From: Gordius sp. MW1
Taxonomy: Eukaryota; Nematomorpha; Gordioida; Gordea; Gordiidae
NCBI GenBank assembly: GCA_964036665.1
Contig: OZ038527.1
Location: 6,262,001-6,326,000, forward strand
DNA length: 64,000 nucleotides
Direction: 5' to 3'
Shown: piece by piece, positions 9,990 to 21,827 of the stretch
Layout: every line of letters begins with the position of its first letter
Position numbering within the stretch: the first letter of the stretch is position 1
The notes under the pieces: model-generated
What the model was told of the DNA's origin: nothing
Database searches by the model: none
What the model saw: only the letters and a program-made list of their open reading frames with translations
Made by a program: the position numbers and the translations under genes

Positions 9990-11043
9990 ACAAGAACAAG
10001 GAATTTTTTATAATCGCAGAACAGAACTGAACTATGAAAACAATTTATGATTTATGGATGGGTGGATTGTTAAACCGGAATCCCTTCGGCAGCGAGTATT
10101 AATAAATCCGCATAAAGATCACCCCTGAATATCGACATTGAAATCTATTGCGAGGTTCTACTGTTAGTGGCTTCAACTGAGTTATGAGATTGAAAGTTTT
10201 ATCACTGCGTGTAAAGCATGGCAAAATTGTAGAGAAGTCAAAAGTTCCATTATTTTCATGAAATGTTGCTGAGAATCCTTGGTAAAGCATTTACATAGAC
10301 TCTGCGGAACCAATTGATGGGTATTCCTGGTTGATAGTAGTTGATGGATATTCAAAATAGATGGATGTTGAACATTCACATTCAACAACAACTCAAGCAA
10401 TTCTTCAGGATTCTTTGAAAGTGTTTGCCCTGTATGGTGTTCCTCGACAAATTATATTAGACAACCGACCCCAATTTACTGGGTTAGAGTTTCAAAATGA
10501 CTGTATGGAGAATAACATCATTCCATAAAATCAACGCCATATCTTCCTAAAACGAATGGGCTAGCAGAGAGAAAAATAACGCGGCTATCGCGCATAGGAC
10601 GGCCCTCACATTTGTCAGAGGGCTTGATGATGTTCAAAATAAGCCCTTAAATTTAACAGGGTCAACACCCCATAAGTTCATGTCTAAACGACATATGAAA
10701 ACGGGTTGGGATTGAGCCCGCTTTCCGCTGGCGTAACTTAAAGGCACAAAATTTTCTTCCAGATTAGCCGTGAATTGAGCCTGGGATGGCGTGAATGCTC
10801 CATTACAACAAGAATGGGACCGCTGTAGCCGATATCAATTAAGGAGTAGGATCATGGAATCAAAACTACTAGCGCAATCGTTCCCCGGAGTCAACTGAAT
10901 GAAGAGGTTGTATTAGCTGGATATGATCAACCTAATGAAGAGGCCGTATTAGCTGAAAGGGGTAGTCAAGCAAATTCAAGCCCGATGCCTCGTCCTAAAT
11001 GTGACGTTCGCCCGCCTTTAAGACTTATTGAAGAAATATGAAT
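9990..11043 (+). pseudogene. Ty3/Gypsy integrase and C-terminal region, heavily mutated
   Basis: Translating across several stops and frameshifts gives a damaged zinc-binding region (about 10060-10270). An integrase core follows: the first catalytic Asp context GYSWLIVVDGYSK (about 10318-10355), the second YGVPRQIILDN (about 10433-10465), and the third region near LPK-NG-LAER (about 10545-10575). The frame ends in RPKCDVRPPLRLIEEI (about 10995-11040), a typical basic/proline polyprotein tail. Stops interrupt the core, so it is dead. It belongs with the RNase H relic at 6660-7027. Confidence 0.8.
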
Positions 11044-11654
11044 ACGAACTAAAAAGAAAAGAAGGACATATGATATATATATGAATTTAATTGTATACAT
11101 AAATAGATGAAAACTTACTGTACGTTCGTTGCGCATTTTAGATTTTGCCCATTCTTTTGTTGTCTTGTGCTTCTTATCATTAATTAATAAACTCCATTCT
11201 TAATTATATGCGCATAAACCTTATTTGCAATCAATTATTTTATGACTATTTATAAAATAGGTCAAGTAAATATTTTGCAACATAGTATGGAGCCTTACAC
11301 TCTAATATAATTGGTTAGTTTTAAATGTGAAAGTTTTTGCTAAAAAATTCTATTAGCAATTTATTAAAATCACAAACTCATTGCTATCAATCCAAGAATA
11401 ATGCTACCTTTTCTCCTGCAACGTTCATGTGTGCAACTAATAAATATGTTTTTAATATAAATATAATATCCACTCGTTTGTGGCTTTTATAATGTTTTGA
11501 CGGCTGCCTCAAAGGGTAAAATTCTTGCTTTAAATTTTTTAGTTAAAAGCATCAATGTGAGTTTTAGCCACTATTAATAAAGATAGCCGGCTAGCCCAGA
11601 TTTTTAACCAAGATAAATTAATATATTATTTATATTTTGCAAACAGAGTGCTTT
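11044..11654. other. AT-rich DNA without recognised feature
   Basis: This follows the Gypsy tail and may include its 3' untranslated region. No long terminal repeat could be recognised. No gene is visible. Confidence 0.4.
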
Positions 11655-11760
11655 CAGTGGTGTAGCTAGCCTTTTTGCCTTGGGGGGGGGGCTGAGCGGA
11701 GTCAAGCCATGGGCGTAGGTAGGGGGGGGACAAGAAAACTTTTCAATGCAAAACCCTTAA
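11655..11760 (+). mobile_element. hAT-type MITE terminus fragments (CAGTGGYGTAGC family)
   Basis: CAGTGGTGTAGCTAGCC starts at 11655 and is followed by a G10 run. At 11708 CATGGGCGTAGGTAGG starts a second terminus of the family that is complete at 38444 and elsewhere. Neither has its opposite end here, so both are truncated. Confidence 0.6.
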
Positions 11761-12230
11761 AAATTAAAAAAATTTAAAATGATTAGTTAATTATTTATAC
11801 AAATTTTCCATTTAATTAAAAAAAATTTGCCCTCTCCGGGATTCGAACCCACATCAGTAGAGGCATAAGCCTTTGTAGGGGCACAGGTACCCATATCAGT
11901 AGAGGCATACGCCCTTGTAGGGGAGGGCTTAGGATAATTATCAATGTTAACCAATTCAAAAACGAAAAAAAAATTTCGATTTATAATTCGGCCAATGGTC
12001 ATTTTTTTCATTGGTCAGTAGCCAGCGGAGGATCAAAAAGTCATATTATCCATGGTATTAACAAGAACAAAATATTAATTTAATTAAAAAAAAAATTTGT
12101 CCTCTCCTGGGCTCGAACTCGAACCTCCAGGTCAGAAGTCTGGGGCAAATAACTTGGTGGACGACGGACGACGGGCGGACGGACGGAGGGACAACAAAAA
12201 ACGAGCCCATAAATTGCATAGCAATTAACT
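11761..12230 (-). repeat. Composite-element fragment: B-box-bearing units and terminal palindrome
   Basis: In minus orientation this region has GGATTCGAACCC (a complementary B-box-like motif), an internal duplication of the GTAGAGGCATA-GCCYTTGTAGGGG stretch, GGCCAATGGTCA, ATTGGTCAGTAGCCAGCGGA, a GGAC/GGACG run, and finally CCCATAAATTGCATAGCAAT (12208-12227), the family terminus. A second B-box-like GGCTCGAACTCGAAC lies near 12110. It is a shuffled or truncated copy of the elements at 22.9, 46.2 and 53.9 kb. Confidence 0.7.
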
Positions 12231-12933
12231 ATACAACAAACTTTTTATAAAAATATTTTATTGCCACAGCCCCAAAAAATCTTGCCATTATATAACAAAT
12301 TTTAATTTTACATATGCATTATTGGCAACATTTTCAGGTAGCATTTATATCAGGAAAACGATGTGAACTTTAAAAGCCTTTTTAAGGTTAGATCTTCAAA
12401 AGGCGAAATTATAACATAAAATAAAAAAAATTAATTATGAAAAAAAAATTCGTTCGAGAATGAGTATTTAGAAGTTATTGCCCCTGATGTTATTATATAT
12501 ATTTGCACCCCCCCCCCCCCCCCTTACACCACCTAAAAATTAAAATGAACTAATAAATTTAACGGCTAAATGAGCCTTAAAAATATTCTATCAAAATTAA
12601 AATAATCAAAATTTTATTTAATAATTGTAGATAAAATTAGAGGTGTATTACACAGAACAACTTAGCGTTAATCCAATGACACACCAAAAGGAATTTTCTA
12701 GGATTTTTATACCTTTAAAGTTTTAATGCGTTAACAATTGTCCATAAAATTCAGGAATTTTTTATTAATATTAATTTACCAAACTTATATAGGGATATCA
12801 CTAATAAAAAGGAAAAAATGGTGTACAAACTTTTGGAAAATCATTGCCTTTATAAGTGCATGTGGTACATAAAAATATGCAAGATATGTTAAACAATAAG
12901 CGGACAAATATATTGAATCCAGGATATGTATGT
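12231..12933. other. AT-rich DNA without recognised feature
   Basis: No gene is seen. A long C tract lies at about 12509-12527. Otherwise the DNA is AT-rich with no repeat family recognised. Confidence 0.45.
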
Positions 12934-14186
12934 CAGAGACCAGATTGCCCGGCCCGGCCCGCTGCCCAACCCGGCCCGGCCCGGCCCGTGGGCCGGGCCG
13001 GGCCGGTCAACTGTCTTCCTTCCGGGCGGGCCCGGGCGGGCACGTTTTACTTTTCGGGCGGCCCGGGCGGGCACGCTTTGATAAGATTCGGGCATAAATA
13101 AATTATTGTAGGGCTAGGGTAGGGTGTGACTTTTTATATAAAATGGATTATTTTTGAAAATTTCTAGCTAGATTGAATTGCCTTACACAGCTTCACCTTT
13201 AACACTTCAGAGGTCGGGTGGGGTTATAATGGTAATGACCCCAAGCCGTTTAAAAATGCTGTGCAAAATAAATTCGTTTTCTATAATTATAGGCATAAAA
13301 TTAAAACCACTTGATCAAATAGACAAATTAATATATTAACAAATTTTAACAAGTTTAAATTATAAAATATCTAAGTTATAGCTATTAGTTTGGGGTAATT
13401 AATACCCCAAATACCATCCGTGTTAACATTTTTGACCCAACCTCTGAAGTGTTAACCAAACCACACTTGTAATAATATAAAAGATGCATATTTTTATCCC
13501 TCCATGACCGTGGGCTCAACACAACACAATTTGATTGATTCGAAATGCTAATTAAAATTCTATTTTTTTAGTGTGCTTTATTAAGGGCCGGGCATTCTTC
13601 TGATCTCTGTCTGTACCCTTTATTTAACCCTTGTTGAGAGTATCGCATTTTTAATAAATTTGTTGAATATTTACTTTACTATTACTTTTACGTCCTTTCC
13701 TTTTTTTATTGCTAACTAACGAACGCATGTGCTGTGCATGTGGGTGCACGTGCAGTCTAGACAAACATCCAACTCTCTTAAAAACGTTTTCATATTCATT
13801 TTCATTCTACTAAATTTAATCGCTTCGCTATTATTTTCTTTTTCACATTTACTTTACAGTATTTAATCCATTCAATTTCAAGTAAGTCTCGTGGTATTTC
13901 AATTCAAAGTGTTCATTTGTGTGATATCCTGCATTTTTTTATTTTTTAACATGTTTAATAATAAAAATGTAATACTTTTACTTGCGCTTCGGGCCGGGCC
14001 GGGCGGGCATTTCGGGCAGCTCTTGCGCTTCGGGCCGGGCCGGGCGGGCATTTCGGGGAGTTCTTGCGCTTCGGGCCTGGCCGGGCGGACACTGAGAAGG
14101 GTTCGGGCGGGCCGGGCGGGCAATTTAATCATAAAATCAAACCGGGCCGGGTTCGGGCAAAAAAATTTAAACAAATCTGACCTCTG
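12934..14186. mobile_element. GC-rich-ended hAT-like element
   Basis: The left end reads CAGAGACCAGATTGCCCGG and the right end, on the other strand, reads CAGAGGTCAGATTTG. The subterminal regions (about 12950-13095 and 13985-14150) are packed with GGGCCGGGC and CCCGGGCGGGC. The interior (13100-13980) is AT-rich without a transposase. Both ends match the element at 28358-29186, which has an unambiguous 8-bp TSD. A TSD is not clear here, perhaps because the right flank was later hit by the TA-flanked element at 14193. Long Ala/Pro/Gly/Arg open frames here are compositional. Confidence 0.7.
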
Positions 14187-14659
14187 GTATTAGTGTTGTA
14201 AAAACGGCTGGCTGGTTTTTCCCAGCGTATTGCTAAGCTTAGTTGTTGGCGTTTTTTTTCACCCAACCTTTTCAGTGTTAGGTGAATTTTCTTGGGAGGG
14301 CTTTGGCGTTTGGCGTTTTCGTAAAAAACACCCAAAGCGTTTTGGGTGTTTTTTTGGGGCACCTTTGGCTTTTAGGTTTGGGTGTATTAATCAGCTAAAG
14401 GGTTTGGGTGGATAATATATTATTAACCTTTTTGTTTGGTTTTGGTCGTTTTGGGTTGGGCATGCAAATATATCAATTTGTTTATATTGTTCATCATATT
14501 TGTGTATTTAGATTTAGGTAATGAACTTTTAATTTAAGAAAATAAAAATAAATGTATCATGACGTCACAATCTAGTAAATTCAGTAAATTATAGTTAATT
14601 ATTATGCATTATAGAAGTAGGTAGTGAATCAATATGTTTTATTTATGAGAAAAAAAATT

Positions 14660-16225
14660 TGTGAAGATGTGCCCCCCCCCCTTTATTTTTTACCCTCTTT
14701 CTCACCTGGGGAAGAACGGCGGGCAGGTGGGGTGTTTGCCCCCCCCCCCTTAATTTTTACCCTCTTTCTGATCCGGGGGAGAGGCGGGGGGGGGGCAGGG
14801 GTGTTTTGCCCCCCTCCCCCCTAAATTTTTACCCGCTTTCTGATACGAGGGAGAGGGGGGTGTTTTGCCCCCCCCCCTTATTTTTTACCCTCTTTCCGAT
14901 GCGAGGGAGAGGGGGGGGCAGGGGGTGTTTTGCCCCCCCCCCCTAATTTTTTACTCTTTCTGATGCGAGGGAGAGGGGGGGCAGAGGGTGTTTTGCCCCC
15001 CCCCCCCTAAATTTTTATCCTCTTTTTGATGCGAGGGAGAGGGGGGGCCTAATTTTTTATCCTCTTTCTAATGCGGGGGAGAGGGGGGCATAAGGGGTGT
15101 TTTGCCCCCCCCCCTAATTTTTTATTCTCTTTCTGATGTGGGGGAGAGGGGGGGCATAGGGGGTGTTTTGCCCCCCCCCCCTAATTTTTTACCCTCTTTC
15201 TGATCCGGGGGAGAGGCGGGGCATGGGGGGTGTTTTGCCCCCCCCCCCAATTTATTACCCTCTTTCTGATGCGAGGGAGAGGGGGGGGCAGGGGGTGTTT
15301 TGCCCCCCCCCCCCCCTAATTTTTTACCCTCTTTTTAATGCAGGGGAGAGGGGGCATGGGGGGGGGGGGGTTGTTTTGCCCCCCCCCCCCCAATTTTTTA
15401 CCCTCTTTCTGATGCGGGGGAGAGGGGGGCAGGGGGTGTTTTGCCCCCCTCCCCCCTAATTTTTTATCCTCTTTCTGATGCGAGGGAGAGGGGGGTGGCA
15501 GGGGGGTGTTTTGCCCCTTTCCCTAATTTTTTACCCTCTTTCTGATGCGAGGGAGAGGGGGTGTTTTGCCCCTCCTCCCTAATTTTAAACCCTCTTTCTG
15601 ATGTGGGGGAGAAGGGGGCATGGGGTATCCTCTTTCTGATGCGAGGGAGAGGGGGGTGGCAGGGGGGTGTTTTGCCCCTTTCCCTAATTTTTTACCCTCT
15701 TTCTGATGCGAGGGAGAGGGGGTGTTTTGCCCCCCCCCCCCCCTAATTTTTTACCCTTTTTTTGATGGGGGGGAGAGGGGGCAGGGGGTTTTTTGCCCCC
15801 CCCCAATTTTTTACCCTCCATCTGATGCGAGGGAGAGGGGGGTGGCAGGGGGGTGTTTTGCCCCCCCCCTGATTTTTTACCCTCTTTCTTAAGTGGGGGA
15901 GAGGGGGGCAGGGGGGTTTTTGCCCCCCCCCCTAATTTTTTACCCTCTTTCTGATGCGAGGGAGAGGGGGGCAGGGGGTGCTTTGCCCCCTACCCCCTAA
16001 TTTTTTACCCTCTTTCTGATGCGAGGGAGGGGGTGGCAGGGGGGTGTTTTGCCCCCCCCCTAATTTTTTACCCTCTTTCTCATCCGGAGAGGGGGGCTGG
16101 GGGTGTTTTGCCCCCCCCCCCTTATTTTTACCCTCTTTCTGATGCCGGGGAGAGGGGGGGGGGGGGTGAATCGCCCCTCTTATTATTTTTTACTCTCTTT
16201 CTCACCCGGTGGGTGCCGGAAAGCC
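14660..16225 (+). repeat. G/C-tract minisatellite, forward arm
   Basis: About 20 or more units of roughly 60-75 bp, each with the order TAATTTTTTACCCTCTTTCT, GATGCGAGGGAGAGG, a G run, GGGTGTTTTGCC and a C run. G and C runs of 6-14 bases alternate, so each unit can fold and is G-quadruplex-prone. Unit length varies mainly in the homopolymers. All Pro/Gly/Phe-rich open frames here are repeat translations. Confidence 0.9.
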
Positions 16226-17544
16226 CTTTTTAACCCTTTCAAAATATTTTTGTGAATTTTGCGGTCACAGTGGTGACAAATGTCATAATCAACATTTTCT
16301 ATTGAGATTAATATTTTTTTTTGAAAATAGACTTATTATATGACTGAAAGATGTTCTACTATTATAAAAAATATTTTTGGGAAGATTTGCGGTCACAGTG
16401 GTGACAAATGTCTTAATCAACATTTTCCTAGAAATTTATTTTTTTTTTGCAAATTGCCTTATTATATGACAAAGATTTTCTAATATTCGAAAATATATTT
16501 TTGAAGATTTGCGGTCAAAAATTGTCTTAATATACCATATCAATTAAAATAAATTGTTTTTATTTAACTTCATTTAAAAAATAAGCTGTATTATTAAATA
16601 TAATATTAATATGAATTTTTGCCAGTTTAAAAAAATTTGCCATCATGGGTAAGTAAGTTTTACTATTTAAGTTATCTGGGCATTTAATGGAAAAACTTGG
16701 TATTTCCAAAAAGCATATCATGCTATTAATTACTATGCTTTCACAAGGCACCAACACTCTACGTCCTGTTGACTTAGACCTCGCGTTTACAATGCTTATA
16801 AGGATCATAAAAAATATCGGACTTTTCTGAGTAACAAAAATAAGTTAAGCATCTTAATTTAAATTATTGCTTATTATTTAATAAGAAACTTAATTTTCTA
16901 ATTGATTATGACTTAATTAGTAGTTGACATAATAAAAAAAAGTTTAATTTTAATTTATTTTATTTATAATAATATGATTCGCAACTTCTACATACCTTGA
17001 TATGTTGTACGTTAAAAAAGAAATGAATGTAAAATGATGTAATAAAGAGCCTAGCCAGCCCACGCCACACCATGCCTTGTTGTGCCATGATTTTTTTATA
17101 TATTTAGTTTAATACTTAACTTAAATCAGATAGGTTATAATCTGGTTTTGCGCATGCATTGCAACGAGAGAAGGAAGAGAGAGGGTGGATTAGTACATGA
17201 ACATGTACATGCTACATGACATGGGAGTGGTGATGTGTCGAGTCGCGCGGGATGCCGTTCTCTGATATTTAAAATATAGTTTAAATATAAATAAAAGGGA
17301 CATTATATAATTAATAAGTCTTTATCTTTTACAAGAGGCGAGGAATTCAAAATATATTTGAAATTAAATTTTGTGATTAATATTGCTATTGCCGGGAATA
17401 TTTAGAGGGGGATCTGTTAGCTGTCATTAATTTAGAATGAATTAAAATATTAATTTTTAATTGAAGGATTGAATTCAAAATCTGCTCTCGAATGGCCAGA
17501 TAAATCTCACTTTATAATCGTTTTCTATTTATTGAAAACACCCA
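16226..17544. other. Unique centre of the 6.7-kb element
   Basis: AT-rich sequence between the two minisatellite arms. A short minus frame at 16560-16808 (82 residues, with PCESIVINSMICFL) has no recognised domain. It is the only stretch in the element with mixed composition, so it could be a transposase remnant, but this is unproven. Confidence 0.45.
16258..16540 (+). repeat. ~125-bp tandem repeat, about 2.3 copies
   Basis: GCGGTCACAGTGGTGACAAA followed by TGTC-TAATCAACATTTTC occurs at about 16260 and 16390. A decayed GCGGTCAAAAATTGTCTTAAT lies near 16511. The segments between copies match (CTTATTATATGAC and an AATATTTTTG-GAAGATTT junction). GGTCACAGTGGTGACA is itself an imperfect palindrome. 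Confidence 0.75.
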
Positions 17545-20450
17545 CTTTGCCCCCCCCTCTCCCCCGCATTAGAAAGAGGGTAAAAAATTGGGGGGGGGGG
17601 GCAAAACACCCCGCATGCCCCCCCCTCTCCCCCACATTAGAAAGAGGGTAAAAGGGGGGGGGCAAAACACCCCCCATACCCCCTCTCCCCCTGATCAGAA
17701 AGAGGGTAAAAAATTAGGGGGGGGGGGAAAACACCCCCTATGCCCCCCCCTCTCCCCCACATCAGAAAGAGGGTGAAAAATAAGGGGGGGGGGCAAAACA
17801 CCCCCCATGCCCTCCTCTCTCCCTGATCAAAAAGAGGGTAAAAAATTTAGGGTGGGGGGGGGGGGCAAAACACCCCCTATGCGCCCCCCCTCTCCCCCAC
17901 ATCAGAAATAGGGTAAAAAATTGGGGGGGGGGGGCAAAACACCCCCCATGCCCCCCCTCTCCCCCTGATCAGAAAGAGGGTAAAAAATTAGGGGGGGGGG
18001 TTAAACACCCCCTATGCCCCCCCTCTCTCCCACATCAGAAAGAGGGTAAAAAATAAGGGGGGAGGGGGGCAAAACACCCCCTATGCCCCCCCTCTCCCCC
18101 ACATCAGAAATAGGGTAAAAAATTGGGGGGGGGCAAAACACCCCCTATGCCCCCCCCTCTCCTCCGGATCAGAAACAGGGTAAAAAATTGGGGGGGGGGC
18201 CCAAAACACCCCCCATGCCCCGCTCTCCCCCACGTTAGAAAGAGGGTAAAAAATAAGGGGGGGGGGCAAAACACCCTCCATGCCCCCCCCTTTCCCCCTG
18301 ATCAGAAAGAGGGTAAAAAATTTAGGGGGGGGGGCAAAACACCCCCTATGCCCCCCCCCTCTCACCCACATCAGAAAGAGGGTAAAAAATAAGGGGGGAG
18401 GGGGGCAAAAACACTCCCTATATGCCCCCCCCTCTCCCCCACATCAGAAATAGGGTAAAAAATTGGGGGGGGGGGGCAAAACACCCCCCATGCCCCCCCT
18501 CTCAAGAGGGTAAAAGAAGGGTGGGGGGCAAAACACCGCCTATGCCCCCCCCTCCTCCGGATCAGAAACAGGGTAAAAAATTAGGGGGGGGGGGGAAACA
18601 CCCCCCATGCCCCCCTCTACCCCGCATTAGAAAGAGGGTAAAAAATAAGGGGGGGGGCAAAACACCTCCCATGCCCCCCCCTCTCCCCCTGATCAGAAAG
18701 AGGGTAAAAAATTAGGGGGGGGGGGGGGGGGGGTAAAACACCCCCTATGCCCCCCCCCCCCTCCCCACATCAGAAAGAGGGTAAAAAATAAGGGGGGAGG
18801 GGGGCAAAACACCCCCTGCCCCCCCCCCCCCCCCCGCCTCTCCCCCGGAGCAGAAAGAGGGTAAAATATAAGGAGGGGGGCAAAAAACCCCCTTGCCCCC
18901 TCTCCCCCGCATCAGAAAAAGGGTAAAAAATTAGGGGGGGGGGGCAAAACACCCCCCCCCCCCCATGCCCCCCCTTCCCCCACATCAGAAAGAGGGTTTA
19001 AAATTAGGGGGGAGGGGCAAAACACCCCCCTCTCCCTCGCATCAGAAAGAGGGTAAAAAATTGGGGGGGGGGGGCAAAATACCCCCCATGCCCCCCCCTC
19101 TCCCCCTCCCACATTAGAAAGAGGGTAAAAAATAAGGGGGGGGGGGCAAAACACCCCCCAAGCCCCCCTCTCCCCCTGATCAGAAAGAGGGTAAAAAAGT
19201 AGGGGGGGGGGGCAAAACACCCCCATGCCCCCCCCCTCTCCCCCTGATCAGAAAGAGGGTAAAAAATTAGGGGGGGGGGGGGTAAAACGCACCATATGCC
19301 CCCCCCCCCCTCTCCCCCACATCAGAAAGAGGGTAAAAAATAAGGGGGGAGGGGGGCAAAATACCCCCTATGCCCCCCCTCTCCCCCACATCAGAAATAG
19401 GGTAAAAAATGGAGGGGGGGGCAAAACACCCCCCATGCCCCCCCTCTCAAGAATGTAAAAAATAAGGGGGGGGGGGCAAAACACCCCCTATGCCCCCCCT
19501 CTCCTCCGGATCAGAAACAGGGTAAAAAATTAGGGGGGGGGCCCAAAACACCCCCCATGCCCCGCTCTCCCCCGCATTAGAAAGAGGGTAAAAAATAAGG
19601 GGGGAGGGGGGCAAAACACCCCCCGGACCCCCCCTCTCCCCCTGATCAGAACGAGGGTAAAAAATTTAGGGGGGCTGCAACCCACATCAGAAAGAGGGTA
19701 AAAAATAAGGGGGGAGGGGGGCAAAACACCTCCTATGCCCCCCCCCCTCTCCCCCACATAAAACACCTCCTATGCCCCCCCTCTCCCCCACATCAGAAAG
19801 AGGGTAAAAAATAAGGGGGGAGGGGGGCAAAAACACCCCCTATGCCCCCCCCCTCTCCCCCACATCAGAAATAGGGTAAAAAATTTGGGGGGGGGGGGGC
19901 AAAACACCCCCCATGCCCCCCCCCTCTCAAAAGGGTAAAAAAAAGGTTGGGGGGGGCAAAACACCGCCTATGCCCCCCCCTCCTCCGGATCAGAAACAGG
20001 GTAAAAAATTAGGGGGGGGGCAAAACACCCCCCATGCCCCCCTCTCCCCCGCATTAGAAAGAGGGTAAAAAATAGGGGGGGGGGGGGGCAAAACACCCCC
20101 CATGCCCCCCCCCCCTCTCCCCCTGATCAGAAAGAGGGTAAAAAGTTTAGGGGGGGGGGGCAAAACATCCCCCATGCCCCCCCCCCCTCTCCCCCTGATC
20201 AGAAAGAGGGTAAAAAATTAGGGGGGGGGGGGGGTAAAACATCCCCGATGCCCCCCCCCCCCTCTCCCCCACATCAGAAAGAGGGTAAAAATTTAGGGTG
20301 GAGGGGGGCAAAACACCCCCCTGCCCCCCCCCCGCCTCTCCCCCGGAGCAGAAAGAGGGTAAAAAATAAGGGGGGGGGGGCAAACACCCCACCTGCCCGC
20401 CGTTCTTCCCCAGGTGAAAAAGAGGGTAAAAAACATAGACTATAGTAAAA
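17545..20450 (-). repeat. G/C-tract minisatellite, reverse arm
   Basis: The same unit as at 14660-16225 in reverse complement (AGAAAGAGGGTAAAAAAT, G run, GCAAAACACCCC, CATGCCCC, CTCTCCCCC). There are about 40 units. Variant units such as CATCAGAAATAGGG and CGGATCAGAAACAGGG recur in the same order several times, pointing to amplification of multi-unit blocks. Confidence 0.9.
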
Positions 20451-20936
20451 AATAAGGGGGGGGGCAAATCTTCACAAATTTTTTTTTTCATAAATAAAAC
20501 ATATTGATTCACTACCTACTTCTATAATGCATAATAATTAACTAAAATTTACTGAATTTACTAGATTGTGACGTCATGATACATTTATTTTTATTTTCTT
20601 AAATTAAAAGTTCATTACCTAAATCTAAATACACAAATATGATGAACAATATAAACAAATTGATATATTTGCATGCCCAACCCAAAACGACCAAAACCAA
20701 ACCAAAAGGTTAATAATATTATCCACCCAAACCCTTTAGCTGATTAATACACCCAAACCTAAACGCCAAAGGTGCCCCAAAAAAAAACACCCAAAACGCT
20801 TTGGGTGTTTTTTACGAAAACGCCAAACGCCAAAGCCCTCCCAAGAAAATTCACCTAACACTGAAAAGGTTGGGTGACAAAAAAACGCCAACGCTTGCAG
20901 GCAACCAATAGAAACCCTTGGTTTTTTACAACACTA

Positions 20937-21164
20937 GTATGTATGTATGTATGTATGTATGTATGTATGTATGTATGTATGTATGTATGTATGTATGTAT
21001 GTATGTATGTATGTATGTATGTATGTATGTATGTATGTATGTATGTATGTATGTATGTATGTATGTATGTATGTATGTATGTATGTATGTATGTATGTAT
21101 GTATGTATGTATGTATGTATGTATGTATGTATGTATGTATGTATGTATGTATGTATGTATGTAT
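20937..21164 (+). repeat. (GTAT)n microsatellite, 57 units
   Basis: An uninterrupted GTAT tetranucleotide tract of 228 bp that starts at the right TA of the 6.7-kb element. All three frames on each strand are open because the repeat has no stop codons. It is not coding. Confidence 0.97.
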
Positions 21165-21184
21165 CATGTCCCAGGAGGGACATG
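21165..21184. repeat. Perfect 8-bp hairpin next to the microsatellite
   Basis: CATGTCCC, loop AGGA, GGGACATG lies directly at the end of the GTAT tract. Confidence 0.7.
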
Positions 21185-21827
21185 AAATTTTTTCACGCCT
21201 AATCTTTACATGCTAAATACTGATTTATTTAATCTGAATCAAAATCTGTGAATAATTTATCAATGAATAAGTGTGAATGTTTCCATTTAAATAGTGATGA
21301 GATATCAATAACAATAATGATCGGGGGGGGGGGGGAATTGAAGACGTGAGTCAATAGTATTGTACCGCGCGTTGATTACACACCATAATAGTGATAAGGT
21401 GGTAAATAATACAATCATGATCGAGGGGGGGGGGGATTGACGATGTAAACAACAATAATGGGGAGATAAACATATATCAACGATACCATCTCGATCCGGG
21501 AGGGGAATTATATCAAACCAACGCGATCATCGTATAACGCGCTGACAACAATAATATGGGGAGATAGAAAGAGGGACTGCGTGACAAGCAATAACTTCTT
21601 TCTTTAACTTGAAGGGTAATAAAACTAGAAAGGGGAGGGGTAAATTAAATATTTATCATAAACGATTAAAACCCGCCATAGGCGGCTAAAACTAGTAATA
21701 CAGAATAGACCTATAATAAAACTAATCCTTAAACGGGGGAAGGGGAGGGGGAAACGGAGTAGATACACCATTAACATTTATTGAAACGGGTGACAAATAA
21801 AAAATCCAAATTTGGCCTTATGCCACA
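21185..21827. other. DNA between the two GTAT arrays
   Basis: No gene is seen. Similar short motifs recur in the order ATGATCG plus G run (about 21317 and 21417), CAATAATGGGGAGATA and ACAATAATATGGGGAGATAG, suggesting an old degenerate tandem repeat. Confidence 0.45.

Larger units (their letters stand above)
14193..20934. mobile_element. 6.7-kb TA-flanked inverted-repeat element with minisatellite arms
   Basis: The ends are GTGTTGTAAAAACGGCTGG on the left and the complement of GTGTTGTAAAAAACC on the right, each flanked by TA (14191-14192 and 20935-20936). The outer ~450 bp are well-matched inverted repeats, with landmarks AAACACCCAAAGCG, GGTTTGGGTGTATTAATC and ATCATGACGTCACAAT. Inside them are minisatellite arms in opposite orientations (14660-16225 and 17545-20450) around a 1.3-kb centre. 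TA duplication and inverted ends fit the Tc1/mariner-type superfamily. No transposase was recognised, so it is probably non-autonomous. A 442-bp relative with the same tip is at 60159-60600. Confidence 0.82.

Noticed and set aside
12856..14193. Ala/Pro/Arg-rich frames that look like GC-rich bacterial genes
   Set aside because: They lie in GGGCCGGGC subterminal repeats of a hAT-like element and have no domain character.
16560..16808. 82-residue minus frame as transposase of the 6.7-kb element
   Set aside because: No catalytic triad or helix-turn-helix could be seen; too short and AT-biased to claim.
14660..20450. Possible CRISPR array because of regularly spaced repeats
   Set aside because: Units are contiguous tandem repeats with no unique spacers, in a eukaryotic setting, and without cas genes.
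14624..20512. Many Pro/Gly/Phe-rich open frames
   Set aside because: Translations of the G/C-tract minisatellite on both strands; overlapping and mirror-image in two orientations.
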